This document shows positions 44,471 to 54,327 of a stretch of DNA of 64,000 nt, piece after piece; within the stretch, counting starts at the first letter, position 1, and the number at the start of each line of letters is the position of its first letter. Origin of the DNA: Chaetoceros tenuissimus (taxonomy: Eukaryota > Bacillariophyta > Thalassiosirophyceae > Chaetocerotales > Chaetocerotaceae); contig BLLK01000047.1 in assembly GCA_021927905.1 (NCBI GenBank), forward strand, positions 1,550,001 through 1,614,000, read 5' to 3'. The notes beneath the pieces were generated by a model. The model was not told the DNA's origin. It did not search any database and saw only the letters and a list, made by a program, of their open reading frames with translations. Both the position numbers and the translations under genes were made by a program.

Positions 44471-45705
44471 TTAATATGGTCCGAATTCACTCCATGGACC
44501 TGGTTGCAAATTATTACCTCCCATATCTGTCCACCCACTTCTACCTTTGATGCCATAGGAGCCACAGCCATAGACTGCAGAATCTTTGATTTTGAAGTCA
44601 ATATTTGAGAAAATTCCTCTACATTGAGCATATGAAATATCGGTTTGATCGATAGTTGCACGTGTAGAACAATCCGTCAAACATAGTCCGTCCGAACCAC
44701 CTTTTATTTCACAGCAATATGCGAGAAACTTTCCAGGACAGCAATTAACTTCGAATGCATCGTAAGTGGGAGTATTTGTTGCGTCAACTTCTACACTGAC
44801 AAAAGAAAGCTCATGAAATGTATTCTGTACAACTTCTACTGTCCCTTGAATCTTAAAATTTCGAAAAATAGCCTTTCCGCCACCACACCCATTTTGCTTG
44901 ATTAACAATGTTTTGCAAATCAAAGTAGACTAGTCTTATTCATACCTTCGCCTGCAAAATGCAAGTTCTTGTCAATTTCCAAAGTGAAATCAATTCCTTC
45001 ATGTCCAAATGTACCGCTTGGCAATATAATCACGTCATTAACATTTGCATTTCTAATCACTGTTTGAATGGTTTCAAGTGAGGCAGACTTGTCTACAGAG
45101 TGCTTCACTTGATCATGAGGAATACATTCAAATTTGTGAAATTTCCAATGCTTCTTTTGACATTGCTCATTACAGTAGTGTCTTTTCTTGCATCTGCCAC
45201 ATGTTTTCGGCGCGTTAGAAGAACCACAAGTAGGAAGTGCACATTTGAAGATATCATTATTCTCTTCCGACTCATTCTTTTCTGAATGTCGAGGCTCGTG
45301 TCCGGAGCTTTTCCCTGACTCTGGCTCAACTTCGTCGTCTAAGCCGATACCCCTTTGGATTATTTTCCACCCACCTTCTTCATGTGCGCTTGTCAATGGG
45401 ATTTCAGAAATTTCATCATCTCCATCCATAAAAATGAGATAATGTGGCTCCTTTGTTCCAAATTCAGTTTGCCAACATGATCCAACCACTTCGCAAACCA
45501 TTGGTTTTGTGATATCCCCATCGAAAAATGTTTTCAACTTTGTGCCATATGAATGCTGCTCCCTGTCATCTCCAAATAATTTATCATCAGCGGGGTAGAC
45601 TTGTGGATACATCTGTTTCATTTTATTGTGCCACTCATTTAATTCTCTGGTCGGTATGAATCTTCCCACCTGATTCTGACTCAAATCTGAAACTGGATCA
45701 AACAT
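44471..45705 (-). CDS. MYND zinc finger plus right-handed beta-helix protein, with an apparent one-base frameshift
   Basis: The Met at 45705 gives FDPVSDLSQ and onward. Residues about 20-105 hold an unrecognised N-terminal domain with PHYLIFMDGDDEISEIPL. A MYND finger follows: CALPTC, CGRCKKRHYC, CQKKHW, KFEC. The C-terminal part has the style of a pectin-lyase-fold beta-helix: LETIQTVIRNANVNDVIILPSGTF, LHFAGEGMNKTSL, then AIFRNFKIQGTVEV and more short beta turns. The frame stops near 44923 in TSLL, and a frame one base off continues the same domain (ICKTLLIKQNG). No plausible intron bridges the gap. A single missing base in the assembly, in or near the run CTTTGATTT, is the simplest reason; a real mutation is the alternative. 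Confidence 0.68.
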
Positions 45706-45924
45706 AGCAGTGGATGTACAGTAATGTAGTTGTGATGAAATGTATGGAAAAAGTGAGGATGCTTCCTGAATAACTAATAAGAAGTCAGTCAGTATACCTT
45801 CAAATAGAACAAAATAAGGGCAAAAGGTAAAAACATCAATACACAATTACAAAATTCAGTAAGTATGCTTTGCGCGACTAGGTAGGACGAACTCTAACTC
45901 CTACTCGGACTTTATCGTGATACC
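45706..45924. other. Spacer between the MYND gene and the P-element
   Basis: Upstream sequence of the MYND gene up to the target-site duplication of the transposon. The transposon insertion lies about 220 bp from the gene's ATG, so it could affect its promoter. No motif is identified. Confidence 0.4.
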
Positions 45925-45932
45925 ATTATTTC
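45925..45932. repeat. Left 8-bp target-site duplication of the P-element (ATTATTTC)
   Basis: Identical to 50762-50769 and directly adjacent to the first base of the left terminal repeat. Confidence 0.9.
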
Positions 45933-45964
45933 CAAGGTAGATAAATAGAGACAGGTAATGCAGC
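45933..45964 (+). repeat. Left terminal inverted repeat of the P-element
   Basis: 32 bp, starting CAAGGTAG and ending ATGCAGC; the exact reverse complement of 50730-50761. Homology then resumes imperfectly around TTTCGCGCCA on both sides. Confidence 0.95.
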
Positions 45965-46147
45965 AATTTTTCGCGCCATTTTTTTCAGTATAGACATACG
46001 TACGACCCAATGTTCTCCAAAAAACATGCGCGGCACAGGAAGCTTCCCTCGACTCCGGCATCCTCTCATCCTCTCAAGAAAAGATGTTTTTACACACACA
46101 CAACAGCAACACAAACATAGAACTAAGGTACTGTTACTTGCCCCTAT

Positions 46148-49100
46148 TTACTTTGCTTTATTTTTCCTATCCTCTAATTCTTTATCAGCTTTCGCACTAG
46201 ACGCCTTTGCGCTCCTTTCACCGTAGTTGATCTTTAGAACAGCACGATGTGCGGCAGTAACCGAGTCTTTAGCATACTGTCCAATATTCTTTTCTCTATA
46301 CCTTCCCAACTCATAGTTGCTCCTACTCCGTGCTGTTTTTTCAACTAGAATCTTATAGATACTATCAAGATGGATCTTTACAGGAACAGATACATCAGCA
46401 TTGAATTGCTCAAAGGATTTTCTGAGTTCCTCGTTCTCCTTCATATTCCTGATTCCCTCTGAAAGATATGCCGTTCCGCGCTCAGATATTTTTGACATGG
46501 ATAGTTCTTCATCACACAATGAAGTTAGAATTGTAGCAAAATTGAAGAATTCGGGTGAAATCAAAGTTCTACCACCATGATTTAACATTTGATCATGAGG
46601 AGAATACATGCGCTTCAGGTAATCTACATTCAATAAAGCATCTTCGTGGAGTATTCGCATTCGACGTAAGTACGTTCCAATTTCATTAAATTCTTTTTCA
46701 GATTCTTTCTCTTCATTCACTTGCGCTTTTCGTTCTAAACTGCCATAGTGTCGAATCAGTGAATAAACTGCAAAGCCAACGAAATTTGTGATTCTGCTAT
46801 TACGGCTGTCAATACTTTCTTCTTTGTCATTTTGATTCTCACATTTCTTATCTGAATTTGATCGCGTTTCATCTACCAGCCATTTCTCAACAAGCTTAAA
46901 AAGATTTTCAATGATCATGTAAAGACCGCATTGATTACCATGTAATTCTTGAGGTAGTTGAGAGAAAGGACCTCCATCTTTTAAGAAATTTTCTTTGTCG
47001 ATAGAATAGTAGAGTCCGTACCAAAACGAGGAGAAACAAGATTGCTTTGAGAACATGATTGAGTCTCGTAATAACTGAAGGCACTTTGAAACAACTTTTT
47101 GACATGCACAATCAAATTTATGCAGAATTCCAATGTCAGAGATAGAGAACAACCTTTGAAACCATTCTTGCGTAGTCGAACCAGAATCGATAGATGCAAC
47201 TGCGGACTTCTTAAAAGGTGTCTCTTCAATCAGAATATCGAGAAACGATGTTTTGAGGGTCTTCTGTTTCAAAATATCTACAATTCTCCGAAAAGAGTCT
47301 TTGTATAAACTAAAATCTTCAGCTTTTTTTCGACCACGGTAGTCATTTAGATAATTTTGAAGAGAGATTTCATCAAGGATTGGTATAGGCTGGTTGTAGG
47401 TAGTTTTTCGTACGTTGCTTGACTTACTGAGCCAACTGTCAACGATAGCAGACCTTAATTTGTATGTAGATTGAACAGATTCATTGAATCCAAATGTAGC
47501 TACCTGTATTTCATTTTCGTGAACTGTTCCTGCATACATTCGATTTTGTTGTTGTCTTAGCGCATCCATTGTCTTTTTTGTCTCAAGGGCACTTACTGCA
47601 GCACAGTATTTTTGTGGAGTATCAGCATTGCGTGCTCGAATCTGAGAGAAAAAAGACTCCAATGATGATGTATTTGAAAAAAGGAATGGAATATACTTCA
47701 CCCTTTCATCGTGTTGCAGTAACTTTCTAGCAAAGAAGAAGAATCCGCAAATTTGAATACGTAGATTGTTGTAGGTCTTCTTGTCGATGCAGCATTCAGT
47801 CCATTTGTCCTTTTGACCTCTGTACAGATCAGTTCCTTTTTGATCATACGCAGATAGAATCCAATCCTTAAAATATTCAAGATTCGATTTCATTTCGTCT
47901 TCAAGTTGGTCAATATTTTCTCTTGTAATGGATTGACCTTTATTCATAAACCTTTCGTTGAAAATGCAGGCTACATAGACTGAAAACTCCAAACCAGCAA
48001 ACATTTCCTTTACATTTTCACTGACTTCCTCTAATTTGGAAGAGATAACTCCTCGCAGTATCCGTAGTCTCTTCTTGTACATTGCAATAATGTCTTTGTT
48101 CTCATTTCTATTCCCTGAAAACAATAATTCATTGAAACAGTTAAGTTCCTGACCAATTGTCATGAATTGCTCAACAAGAGTTTTTTCCGAGAAAACACGA
48201 AGAGCTTCTCCCACTCGCATCTTATTCCAATGATTAGGAAATACACTGTCCATGGTAAGCATCGTATCTTGCTGTAGATTCTGGCGATCTCGATAGAAAC
48301 ATTCCGTTACGCAACCATTCCATGTGAATCGAATCCCATCTCTAGATCGAAAGTAACGGGCTGTCGAATCTTGTTTACTACTTGCCAAGAAAGCATTTCG
48401 TAGTGCCTTTAACCCGTGAGTACTACAATGAGAAATTCCAACACGGGTTCTTTTATATCCTGTTGGGTCGGTGAATGAGATCATGGACTCATTGAGCCAT
48501 ATCATTTCGGACGGAAGTTCAACGCCATTTCGAAGTAGAGAAGCAAGGCGACTATTACTTCCTCCAGCATCAAATAGTAACAGTAGTACAACAATGTTGA
48601 CATTGTTTAACTGGTTACAGACATGCAGTAGCTGGTAAAGTATTTCATTTCCACTAAGCGATCCATCGTTGAAGAAAAATTCGACGTTCGCTGACTTATT
48701 GAAAGCAGTCCGAATTCTCCACTGATTTACGTATAGTGCTGGGACAAAGTTCCCATTGTCAGTAGATTGTTGAGATTTTGGTTTCTTATCACTTTTGTTC
48801 TTATCATCATAACCTTCTTCATTCCTCTTGTCTTCCATCTGCATCTCTTGAACTAACTCTTTTGTTGTATCGTGAATCTCTTTTCGAATGTCTTCAAGTG
48901 AATTACCGACTGGAACAATGCCTACAACTTTGTTGTTCATTATGTTTGTGTAGATTCCGCTTTGGAGCTTCATCTCATCAACTAACAATTGTACGTATTC
49001 TGTTTCCTTGGTATTTTGTATGTTGAGTCTTTCTCGCAATCGACCATATATTGAAGGATCAACACCATCTTCAACTGCTGATTTCTTTCGCCATCCTTTG

Positions 49101-50584
49101 ATTTGGGTCTCTGATGGATATATACATAAAGAGGAATCTCTCAGATCTTTGTATGCAGCTGGATTCATATTATATAACGAAAGAGCCAGTCGAATTTCTC
49201 TTGCTGTGTATCTAACACTGCTTTTTTTTCCTTCCTGAACAAGCCGAAAATTTCTTATCTTATTCAAAATGTCGTCGACGAAGTTGGCGATTGATGGATC
49301 ACTATCATCTTTTGAGTGTTCATTCTTTTGCTTTGTTGCAATGTTAGATGATAAGGATTCTATCATCATTGCACGGAATTTTTTATAGTCATTGCTGCTA
49401 GCCCGACTTGCGCCTTCGATGAGTTTCATTATTTGTTCATCCTTGCGGTTTTCTCTGTCTAGTTCTATATGAGGTTGATTAGACAGTGCAGCTTTTAATT
49501 TAAACTGCAAATTGTGTTTAATGTAGCGATTCTGTCGGAGACGCTTCGCTCTCGATCCTGGCGACAAGACGGTTATATTCACTTTGCTGTCATGTTCGGA
49601 CCATGCCTCACCTGCTTTCCTCTTTCGTGTACTTCTTTTTGTATCATTATGCTTCTCTCTTTTACATTTCAAGCAAAGTGGTACAATTCCTTTTCTCAAT
49701 TTCCTATAGAACACAGTTTTCATGCATTTTGATTCATCACCATGTCCTTTGCAATAATACACAGCCATCTCCGACTCCTTTTTCACAAATACGGAACCTT
49801 TACATCGATAAAAATCTTTAAGCAACTTTGAAATATTGCTATAATGTGGATTTGCATGAAGAGAAGAATTAAATTTGTCAACGTCGTATGGGTTGTCAGC
49901 GGAAATATTTGATAAGTGTGAATCGACAATAAATTCCATCATCTGCGTGAGCGTGGATACAGATGCTATATAATCGCGAATCTTTGATACTTTGATCACA
50001 TCAGATTGAGGAGATACTATATTTTGATCATTCTCAGCAATAGAAGACTTTGCTGGTGTTGAGCGACTTTGGACCCTTGCTGCTCGGTGGTTAAGATATC
50101 CTTCGGCTAACTCATCAGCTACCTTTTTCACCGCATTCTTGGCAACATTAGGCACGAAGAAATATTTATTCTCTCTCTTACTTTCGATTGCAATATTTCT
50201 ACGATCGGGAACTACACTTATTCCATACTTCCTGGCTTTCTCTAGCGAAATGGGGGTTCTGAAATATCGGATCTCATCTTCTAAAATTGGAGCCCATGGA
50301 AAGTGATGCTTAGCTACCCATACTTGTGTTCTATCTGAGATACCTTTATAGTCAATCCTCAAATGAACACACAGCACTTTCATGTACTTTTCAAACATGA
50401 GCTTCTTGTCATTGTATTTTGATTCATCTGACTTGTTACCTTTCCGAGAATCAAGCTTGATACAAACTAGTTCACCTAGTTTCTCATACTTCGATGACTG
50501 TTTGAAAACTTCTGTCCAGTCAGAGCACTCCTTCCATTCGCAGACGCATGTACCACTTTTCGTTCTTGTTGTATTATTTGTCAT
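46148..50584 (-). CDS. P-element/THAP9-type transposase
   Basis: A single frame of 1,478 residues fills most of the element. Family landmarks: LALSLYNMNPAAYKDLRDSS with YPSETQIKGW (about 466-498), LLVDEMKLQSGIYTN (Asp536), LLLFDAGGSNSRLASLL (Asp672), ISHCSTHGLKALRN (about 717-730) and SNTSSLESFFSQIRARN (Glu976). Asp536, Asp672 and Glu976 fall where the catalytic D-D-E of P transposase would be expected. An acidic and Lys-rich insertion (about 575-610) lengthens the first gap. Before the catalytic core a Cys/His cluster (C261, C278, H281, C287, C304, C307) could bind zinc; I do not see a canonical THAP finger. A basic stretch (KRSTRKRK, about 316-323) may import it to the nucleus. It is much longer than the Drosophila protein. 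No intron is needed. Confidence 0.88.
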   Translation of the reverse strand: MTNNTTRTKSGTCVCEWKECSDWTEVFKQSSKYEKLGELVCIKLDSRKGNKSDESKYNDKKLMFEKYMKVLCVHLRIDYKGISDRTQVWVAKHHFPWAPILEDEIRYFRTPISLEKARKYGISVVPDRRNIAIESKRENKYFFVPNVAKNAVKKVADELAEGYLNHRAARVQSRSTPAKSSIAENDQNIVSPQSDVIKVSKIRDYIASVSTLTQMMEFIVDSHLSNISADNPYDVDKFNSSLHANPHYSNISKLLKDFYRCKGSVFVKKESEMAVYYCKGHGDESKCMKTVFYRKLRKGIVPLCLKCKREKHNDTKRSTRKRKAGEAWSEHDSKVNITVLSPGSRAKRLRQNRYIKHNLQFKLKAALSNQPHIELDRENRKDEQIMKLIEGASRASSNDYKKFRAMMIESLSSNIATKQKNEHSKDDSDPSIANFVDDILNKIRNFRLVQEGKKSSVRYTAREIRLALSLYNMNPAAYKDLRDSSLCIYPSETQIKGWRKKSAVEDGVDPSIYGRLRERLNIQNTKETEYVQLLVDEMKLQSGIYTNIMNNKVVGIVPVGNSLEDIRKEIHDTTKELVQEMQMEDKRNEEGYDDKNKSDKKPKSQQSTDNGNFVPALYVNQWRIRTAFNKSANVEFFFNDGSLSGNEILYQLLHVCNQLNNVNIVVLLLLFDAGGSNSRLASLLRNGVELPSEMIWLNESMISFTDPTGYKRTRVGISHCSTHGLKALRNAFLASSKQDSTARYFRSRDGIRFTWNGCVTECFYRDRQNLQQDTMLTMDSVFPNHWNKMRVGEALRVFSEKTLVEQFMTIGQELNCFNELLFSGNRNENKDIIAMYKKRLRILRGVISSKLEEVSENVKEMFAGLEFSVYVACIFNERFMNKGQSITRENIDQLEDEMKSNLEYFKDWILSAYDQKGTDLYRGQKDKWTECCIDKKTYNNLRIQICGFFFFARKLLQHDERVKYIPFLFSNTSSLESFFSQIRARNADTPQKYCAAVSALETKKTMDALRQQQNRMYAGTVHENEIQVATFGFNESVQSTYKLRSAIVDSWLSKSSNVRKTTYNQPIPILDEISLQNYLNDYRGRKKAEDFSLYKDSFRRIVDILKQKTLKTSFLDILIEETPFKKSAVASIDSGSTTQEWFQRLFSISDIGILHKFDCACQKVVSKCLQLLRDSIMFSKQSCFSSFWYGLYYSIDKENFLKDGGPFSQLPQELHGNQCGLYMIIENLFKLVEKWLVDETRSNSDKKCENQNDKEESIDSRNSRITNFVGFAVYSLIRHYGSLERKAQVNEEKESEKEFNEIGTYLRRMRILHEDALLNVDYLKRMYSPHDQMLNHGGRTLISPEFFNFATILTSLCDEELSMSKISERGTAYLSEGIRNMKENEELRKSFEQFNADVSVPVKIHLDSIYKILVEKTARSRSNYELGRYREKNIGQYAKDSVTAAHRAVLKINYGERSAKASSAKADKELEDRKNKAK

Positions 50585-50729
50585 TTGATGAATATTATTT
50601 TTAATTTGTCACATAGTACAAATACAAATGGTCGTCAAGATGAATGGAGTGAAGGTTGTGTGAAGAATGAGGGTTTGCCGGAGTCGATGAGGCTTCTCGT
50701 GCCACGCATGTTTTTGGCGCGAAACGGTC

Positions 50730-50761
50730 GCTGCATTACCTGTCTCTATTTATCTACCTTG
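50730..50761 (-). repeat. Right terminal inverted repeat of the P-element
   Basis: Exact reverse complement of 45933-45964, ending ...TATCTACCTTG next to the target duplication. Confidence 0.95.
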
Positions 50762-50769
50762 ATTATTTC
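50762..50769. repeat. Right 8-bp target-site duplication of the P-element (ATTATTTC)
   Basis: Matches 45925-45932. The empty site would have read TACCATTATTTCGGTACC. Confidence 0.9.
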
Positions 50770-51221
50770 GGTACCTACCGTATGAGTCGTCGAGTGGTGA
50801 TGAAGAGGTGTAGAATGGATTGGAGGAAAATATCTAGCTAGGGGATGTGCCACGGTGGAGCAACAACTATGACGCTGCATTGAGAAGAAAGTTTGGAACA
50901 ACAATAGAAGGAAAGCAACCACAGAACACATCACCTCATTTTTCTAGGTCTACAGTAGAGTCTTGATGACTTGGCATCCAGATAGTAATATAATAGAATA
51001 AAAAGGACCCTCCCACTTCCACCCTTGGGATAAGTTTGACATTGTATCACACAATAACAACAACAAAAGGGTCCGAAAATTACTTAAGTCAGTCATTTTT
51101 CGGCACACTTTTACACATTTACGCGTTGTCTCTATTGTAGATCCAAGTCTGCACAGATAAATGCTAGCTCGGGCCATATGGAGTACGTAGGGCCCATTAT
51201 GGTCCAATAGAAACTGAATAA

Positions 51222-51491
51222 TGTTAGCTAGCCAGCGACCAACGCCAACAAAGTCTTTGATTCCCTCACCACCACTCACGCGGAGAATGGGATGCATGAT
51301 GCGGACAAGTACGTGCGTATGATGCATTGCCAGGACCGTTCTAGTGACGTGGAATAGCCTTCAGGTACAAGCCAGTACAGCATTTCTCTCAGAGAGAAGC
51401 TGCAGCAGATTAGGTCCATCAGTGTGAGCTCACTTTCTTTTGATTGCAAGAAGTATTCAACTCCAACAAGCTCGCAGCCTTTCTGTTGTTT
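51222..51491. repeat. Left copy of a 270-bp direct repeat bracketing the repeat desert
   Basis: The block starts TGTTAGCTAGCCAGCGACC and is repeated at 58076-58345 with one visible difference. Minus-strand frames cross both copies (for example KESELTLMDLICCSFSLRE) but are not conserved beyond the repeat edges, so I do not call a gene. It could come from a segmental duplication or be the end repeats of a large non-coding element. No polymerase or capsid gene is visible between the copies. Confidence 0.9.
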
Positions 51492-51639
51492 TAGACGAGT
51501 TTCCTTTCCTGTCTCCCTCTCTAGATTCTCTAGCTCCGTCGATCCAGAAATGCTCTCTTTTCTTGTCTCAGTTTCATCACTTCTTGCAATCATGTCTTCA
51601 TAAAGTACAGCCATCTTCTCAGGCACATTTCCAAGGAGT

Positions 51640-53400
51640 TGTCTCAGGTCATCTCATGGAGTTTCTGGGCTTTTCAGTCTTTTTGATTAGCAGCTTTGGT
51701 ACATTCCTACCATTTTGCAGAGTTGAGTCGGACGTGGAGTTTTCAGGGCTTTCAAGCCCTTTTGATTCATTGTATCAGTACATTTTTATCATTTAGGGAG
51801 TTGATTTGATGTTTCAAGGCTTTCAAAGCCCTTTCAGTTTTTAGCTTCGCTAATTTCATACAGTTTCGCAGAGCTGAGTGGATGTCATCGATTCACAGCT
51901 TACTGTTTCGCAGGGTGGAGTTGATCATTGTGTTGATGCAGAGTTTTTTATGACATTCTAAGCCTTCTTTTACCGTGGCTTTGGTACATTCTCATTCATG
52001 GAGCTGATTTGAAGTTGGCGAAGACTTTCAAAGTCTTTTCGGTTCGTAGTTTTGGTACTTTCTTGCCATTTTCAGAGTCAAGTTGGAGTAGAGTTTCGTA
52101 GCTTTTCAAGCCTTTCTGATTCACAGCTATGGTACATTCCTACCATATAGTAGTTTTTGAGTTGAAGTGGAGTTGGGTTTAGATTTCTCACGGCTTTTCA
52201 AGCCCTCTCGATTCATTGTCGGTAAATTCTCTTGTGGTACTTTCTTGCCATTTTCAGAGTCAAGTTGGAGTAGAGTTTCGTAGCTTTTCAAGCCTTTCTG
52301 ATTCACAGCTATGGTACATTCCTACCATATAGCAGTTTTTGAGTTGAAGTGGAGTTGGGTTCAGATTTCTCACGGCTTTTCAAGCCCTCTCGATTCAATC
52401 CTTCGGTATATTCCCACCGTATTGCCTGCGTTGAAGTGGAGTCTTTTGGCTGTTCAAGCCTTCGTGTTTCATAGCTTTCGGTATAATCTAATACTTGTGA
52501 TATAGCTCTGGTATATTCCTACCATCTCAAGAGTTGATATAAGAGTTCTCATGGCTTTTCAATTTCAAGCCTTTGTAATCCATTAGAAATGCAATAAGTG
52601 TTGAGTTGAAGTACATTTTCTGGTTTCCAAACCTTGTGTTTCATAGCTTCGCGGCTCCTCAAGCCCATTTGATCATAGCTTCAGTACATTTTACTGCTCA
52701 GCAAAGTTGCCTCCGGTTAGAGCTTCTTCAAGCCTTCGTGCTTCATAGCTTTGATTCATTTCTACCACGTCAAGTGTTGCGTGGAGGTGGATTGTCTTGG
52801 CTTTTCAAGCCTTTCTGATCGTTTCTTCGATACGTTCTTACTGGTGTGGAGTTTCTCTGCCTTTCAAGTCTTCGTATTCACTTTCTCGCCAGAAAACAAG
52901 TGCTGCATAGACGTGCAATTTTCACGGCTTATCAAGCCTTTCAATCTATAGCTTCGGTATATTCTTACCGTTTAGCAGAGTATTGTAGGTGGAGTTTTTC
53001 TGGGACTTCAACCCTTTCCAATTCATCGCTTCAGTATATTCTTACAGTTTAGTAGAGTTATGTTGATGTAAAGTCTCTTGGTCTTTCAAGCCTTTGAGTT
53101 TTCATAGCTTTGGTTTTTTCTTCCCGTGTGTCGAGTCCCGAGTGTCGCATTGCTGAGAAGTTTTCAAATGCCCTTCTAGAACCTTTCTATCCATAGCTTC
53201 AGTGCATTCTTGCCATTTGCAAAGCTTTCTAAGCTGAGATTTACTTTGGAGTTTTCAAGGCCTTTCTAGCCTTTTTTATTCAGGGCTGTGGGGTACTTTT
53301 ACCATTCAACAGAGTCGTTGGAGAGGTTTCGCGGCTTCTTATGCCTTTTCGAATCATGACTTTGGATAATTTTTACCATCTCCAATTCCAAATTGATGTG
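51640..53400. repeat. Decayed minisatellite, unit roughly 70-95 bp
   Basis: About twenty degenerate units. The core is a short palindrome, GGCTTTTCAAGCC, with variants such as GGGCTTTCAAGCCC, GACTTTCAAAGTC and CGGCTTATCAAGCC. It is followed by TTTCTGATTCATAGCTTYGG, TACATTCYTACCAT, then GAGTTGAAGTGGAGTT. Unit length and spacing vary. Within it a two-unit block is duplicated almost unchanged (52053-52216 and 52236-52397), so some turnover is more recent than the rest. The compensated changes in the palindrome hint that the stem was once maintained. Confidence 0.78.
52053..52397. repeat. Recent internal duplication inside the minisatellite
   Basis: Two copies of about 162 bp, at 52053-52216 and 52236-52397, nearly identical (a few differences), offset 181-183 bp. 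Each holds two minisatellite units. Confidence 0.85.
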
Positions 53401-54222
53401 TTTCTATAAATTAATTTGTCAACAGAAGGTCTGATTTACTTTCCGCATTAGTACTCAATACTATGCACATCCTTCTCGGGAGTGAGGGTGCTTAGGAGTG
53501 CAAGGGACTTTGACTCTTTATCATATCATCAAACGTTTAATCATATCTTCCAAAAGAGTTTGAATTTCAATCTATTCACTCATTGTCGACATTTTAGTCG
53601 GACTCACCCCATCTATCGTTGGAGTTTCATTTCAATTGCTTCATGTCATATCATAGTGGTCTATAACTTGCTTGAAGTTTGACATATGCAAAGTTTTCGG
53701 AGCTCTATCCATCGGACGGTGTCTGCTTCACTTAAGTCTTGGTTTCCTCATCTCACGAAATTCTCTCCCATCTTCCCACTCGCAGAGATGATATCATTAG
53801 AGAATTTGCAATCGTGCATTTTACCAATAGTCCATTTGTGTTTGCCATCAGCCGCTGGGCAATGGAGCTCGGTTTCATATGAGCCTTTCCATTCAACGCA
53901 ATCTTAGACTTCCGTAGAGTTGATAAGGAGCTCTAAAGCGGTGAAATCATGAATAGGTGGCACATTGGTATATCTTGCCATACAATCAATAATCACTTCA
54001 TTTCAACCTAACCATTCGGAATTCCAGGGTTCCAATTCGGTCGACTTTGCGTACCTTTCCCTTTGGGAGATTCAGCGCTTTCGTACATTTTCTCATTTCT
54101 GTAGAGATTGGTTTCGGTTGAGTCTTTCGGATTCAACGTTGGATATAGCTACAATTTGGTGGAGTCAAGGTTCACTATTTTACACATCACAGCTTATCAA
54201 TAGACATCGTTTGAGTCATTGT

Positions 54223-54327
54223 CATTCAACATTCAACATTCAACATTCAACATTCAACATTCAACATTCAACATTCAACATTCAACATTCAACATTCAAC
54301 ATTCAACATTCAACATTCAACATTCAA
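54223..54327. repeat. Perfect heptanucleotide array (CATTCAA)15
   Basis: Fifteen uninterrupted CATTCAA units, 105 bp, followed by three CTCCAT units at 54328-54345. Perfection shows recent slippage, and the array should be length-variable. Confidence 0.97.

Larger units (their letters stand above)
45933..50761 (-). mobile_element. P-element-superfamily DNA transposon, apparently complete
   Basis: The element is 4,829 bp with 32-bp perfect terminal inverted repeats (45933-45964 and 50730-50761, starting CAAGGTAGATAAATAG) and an 8-bp direct target duplication ATTATTTC on both sides (45925-45932 and 50762-50769). Both values fit the P superfamily, which has TIRs of about 31 bp and 8-bp duplications. 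Imperfect subterminal inverted repeats sharing CGACTCCGGCA lie at about 46024-46060 and 50676-50710. It holds one gene, on the minus strand. Perfect TIRs, perfect target duplication and an open transposase frame suggest a recent insertion. Confidence 0.92.

Noticed and set aside
51276-51626. Minus-strand frame of 116 codons crossing the left 270-bp repeat (similar frame at 58130-58411)
   Set aside because: The shared part is only the repeat itself; both frames diverge at its edge, so coding function is not supported.
54223-54327. CATTCAA array as a CRISPR array
   Set aside because: Contiguous 7-bp units without spacers; a microsatellite.
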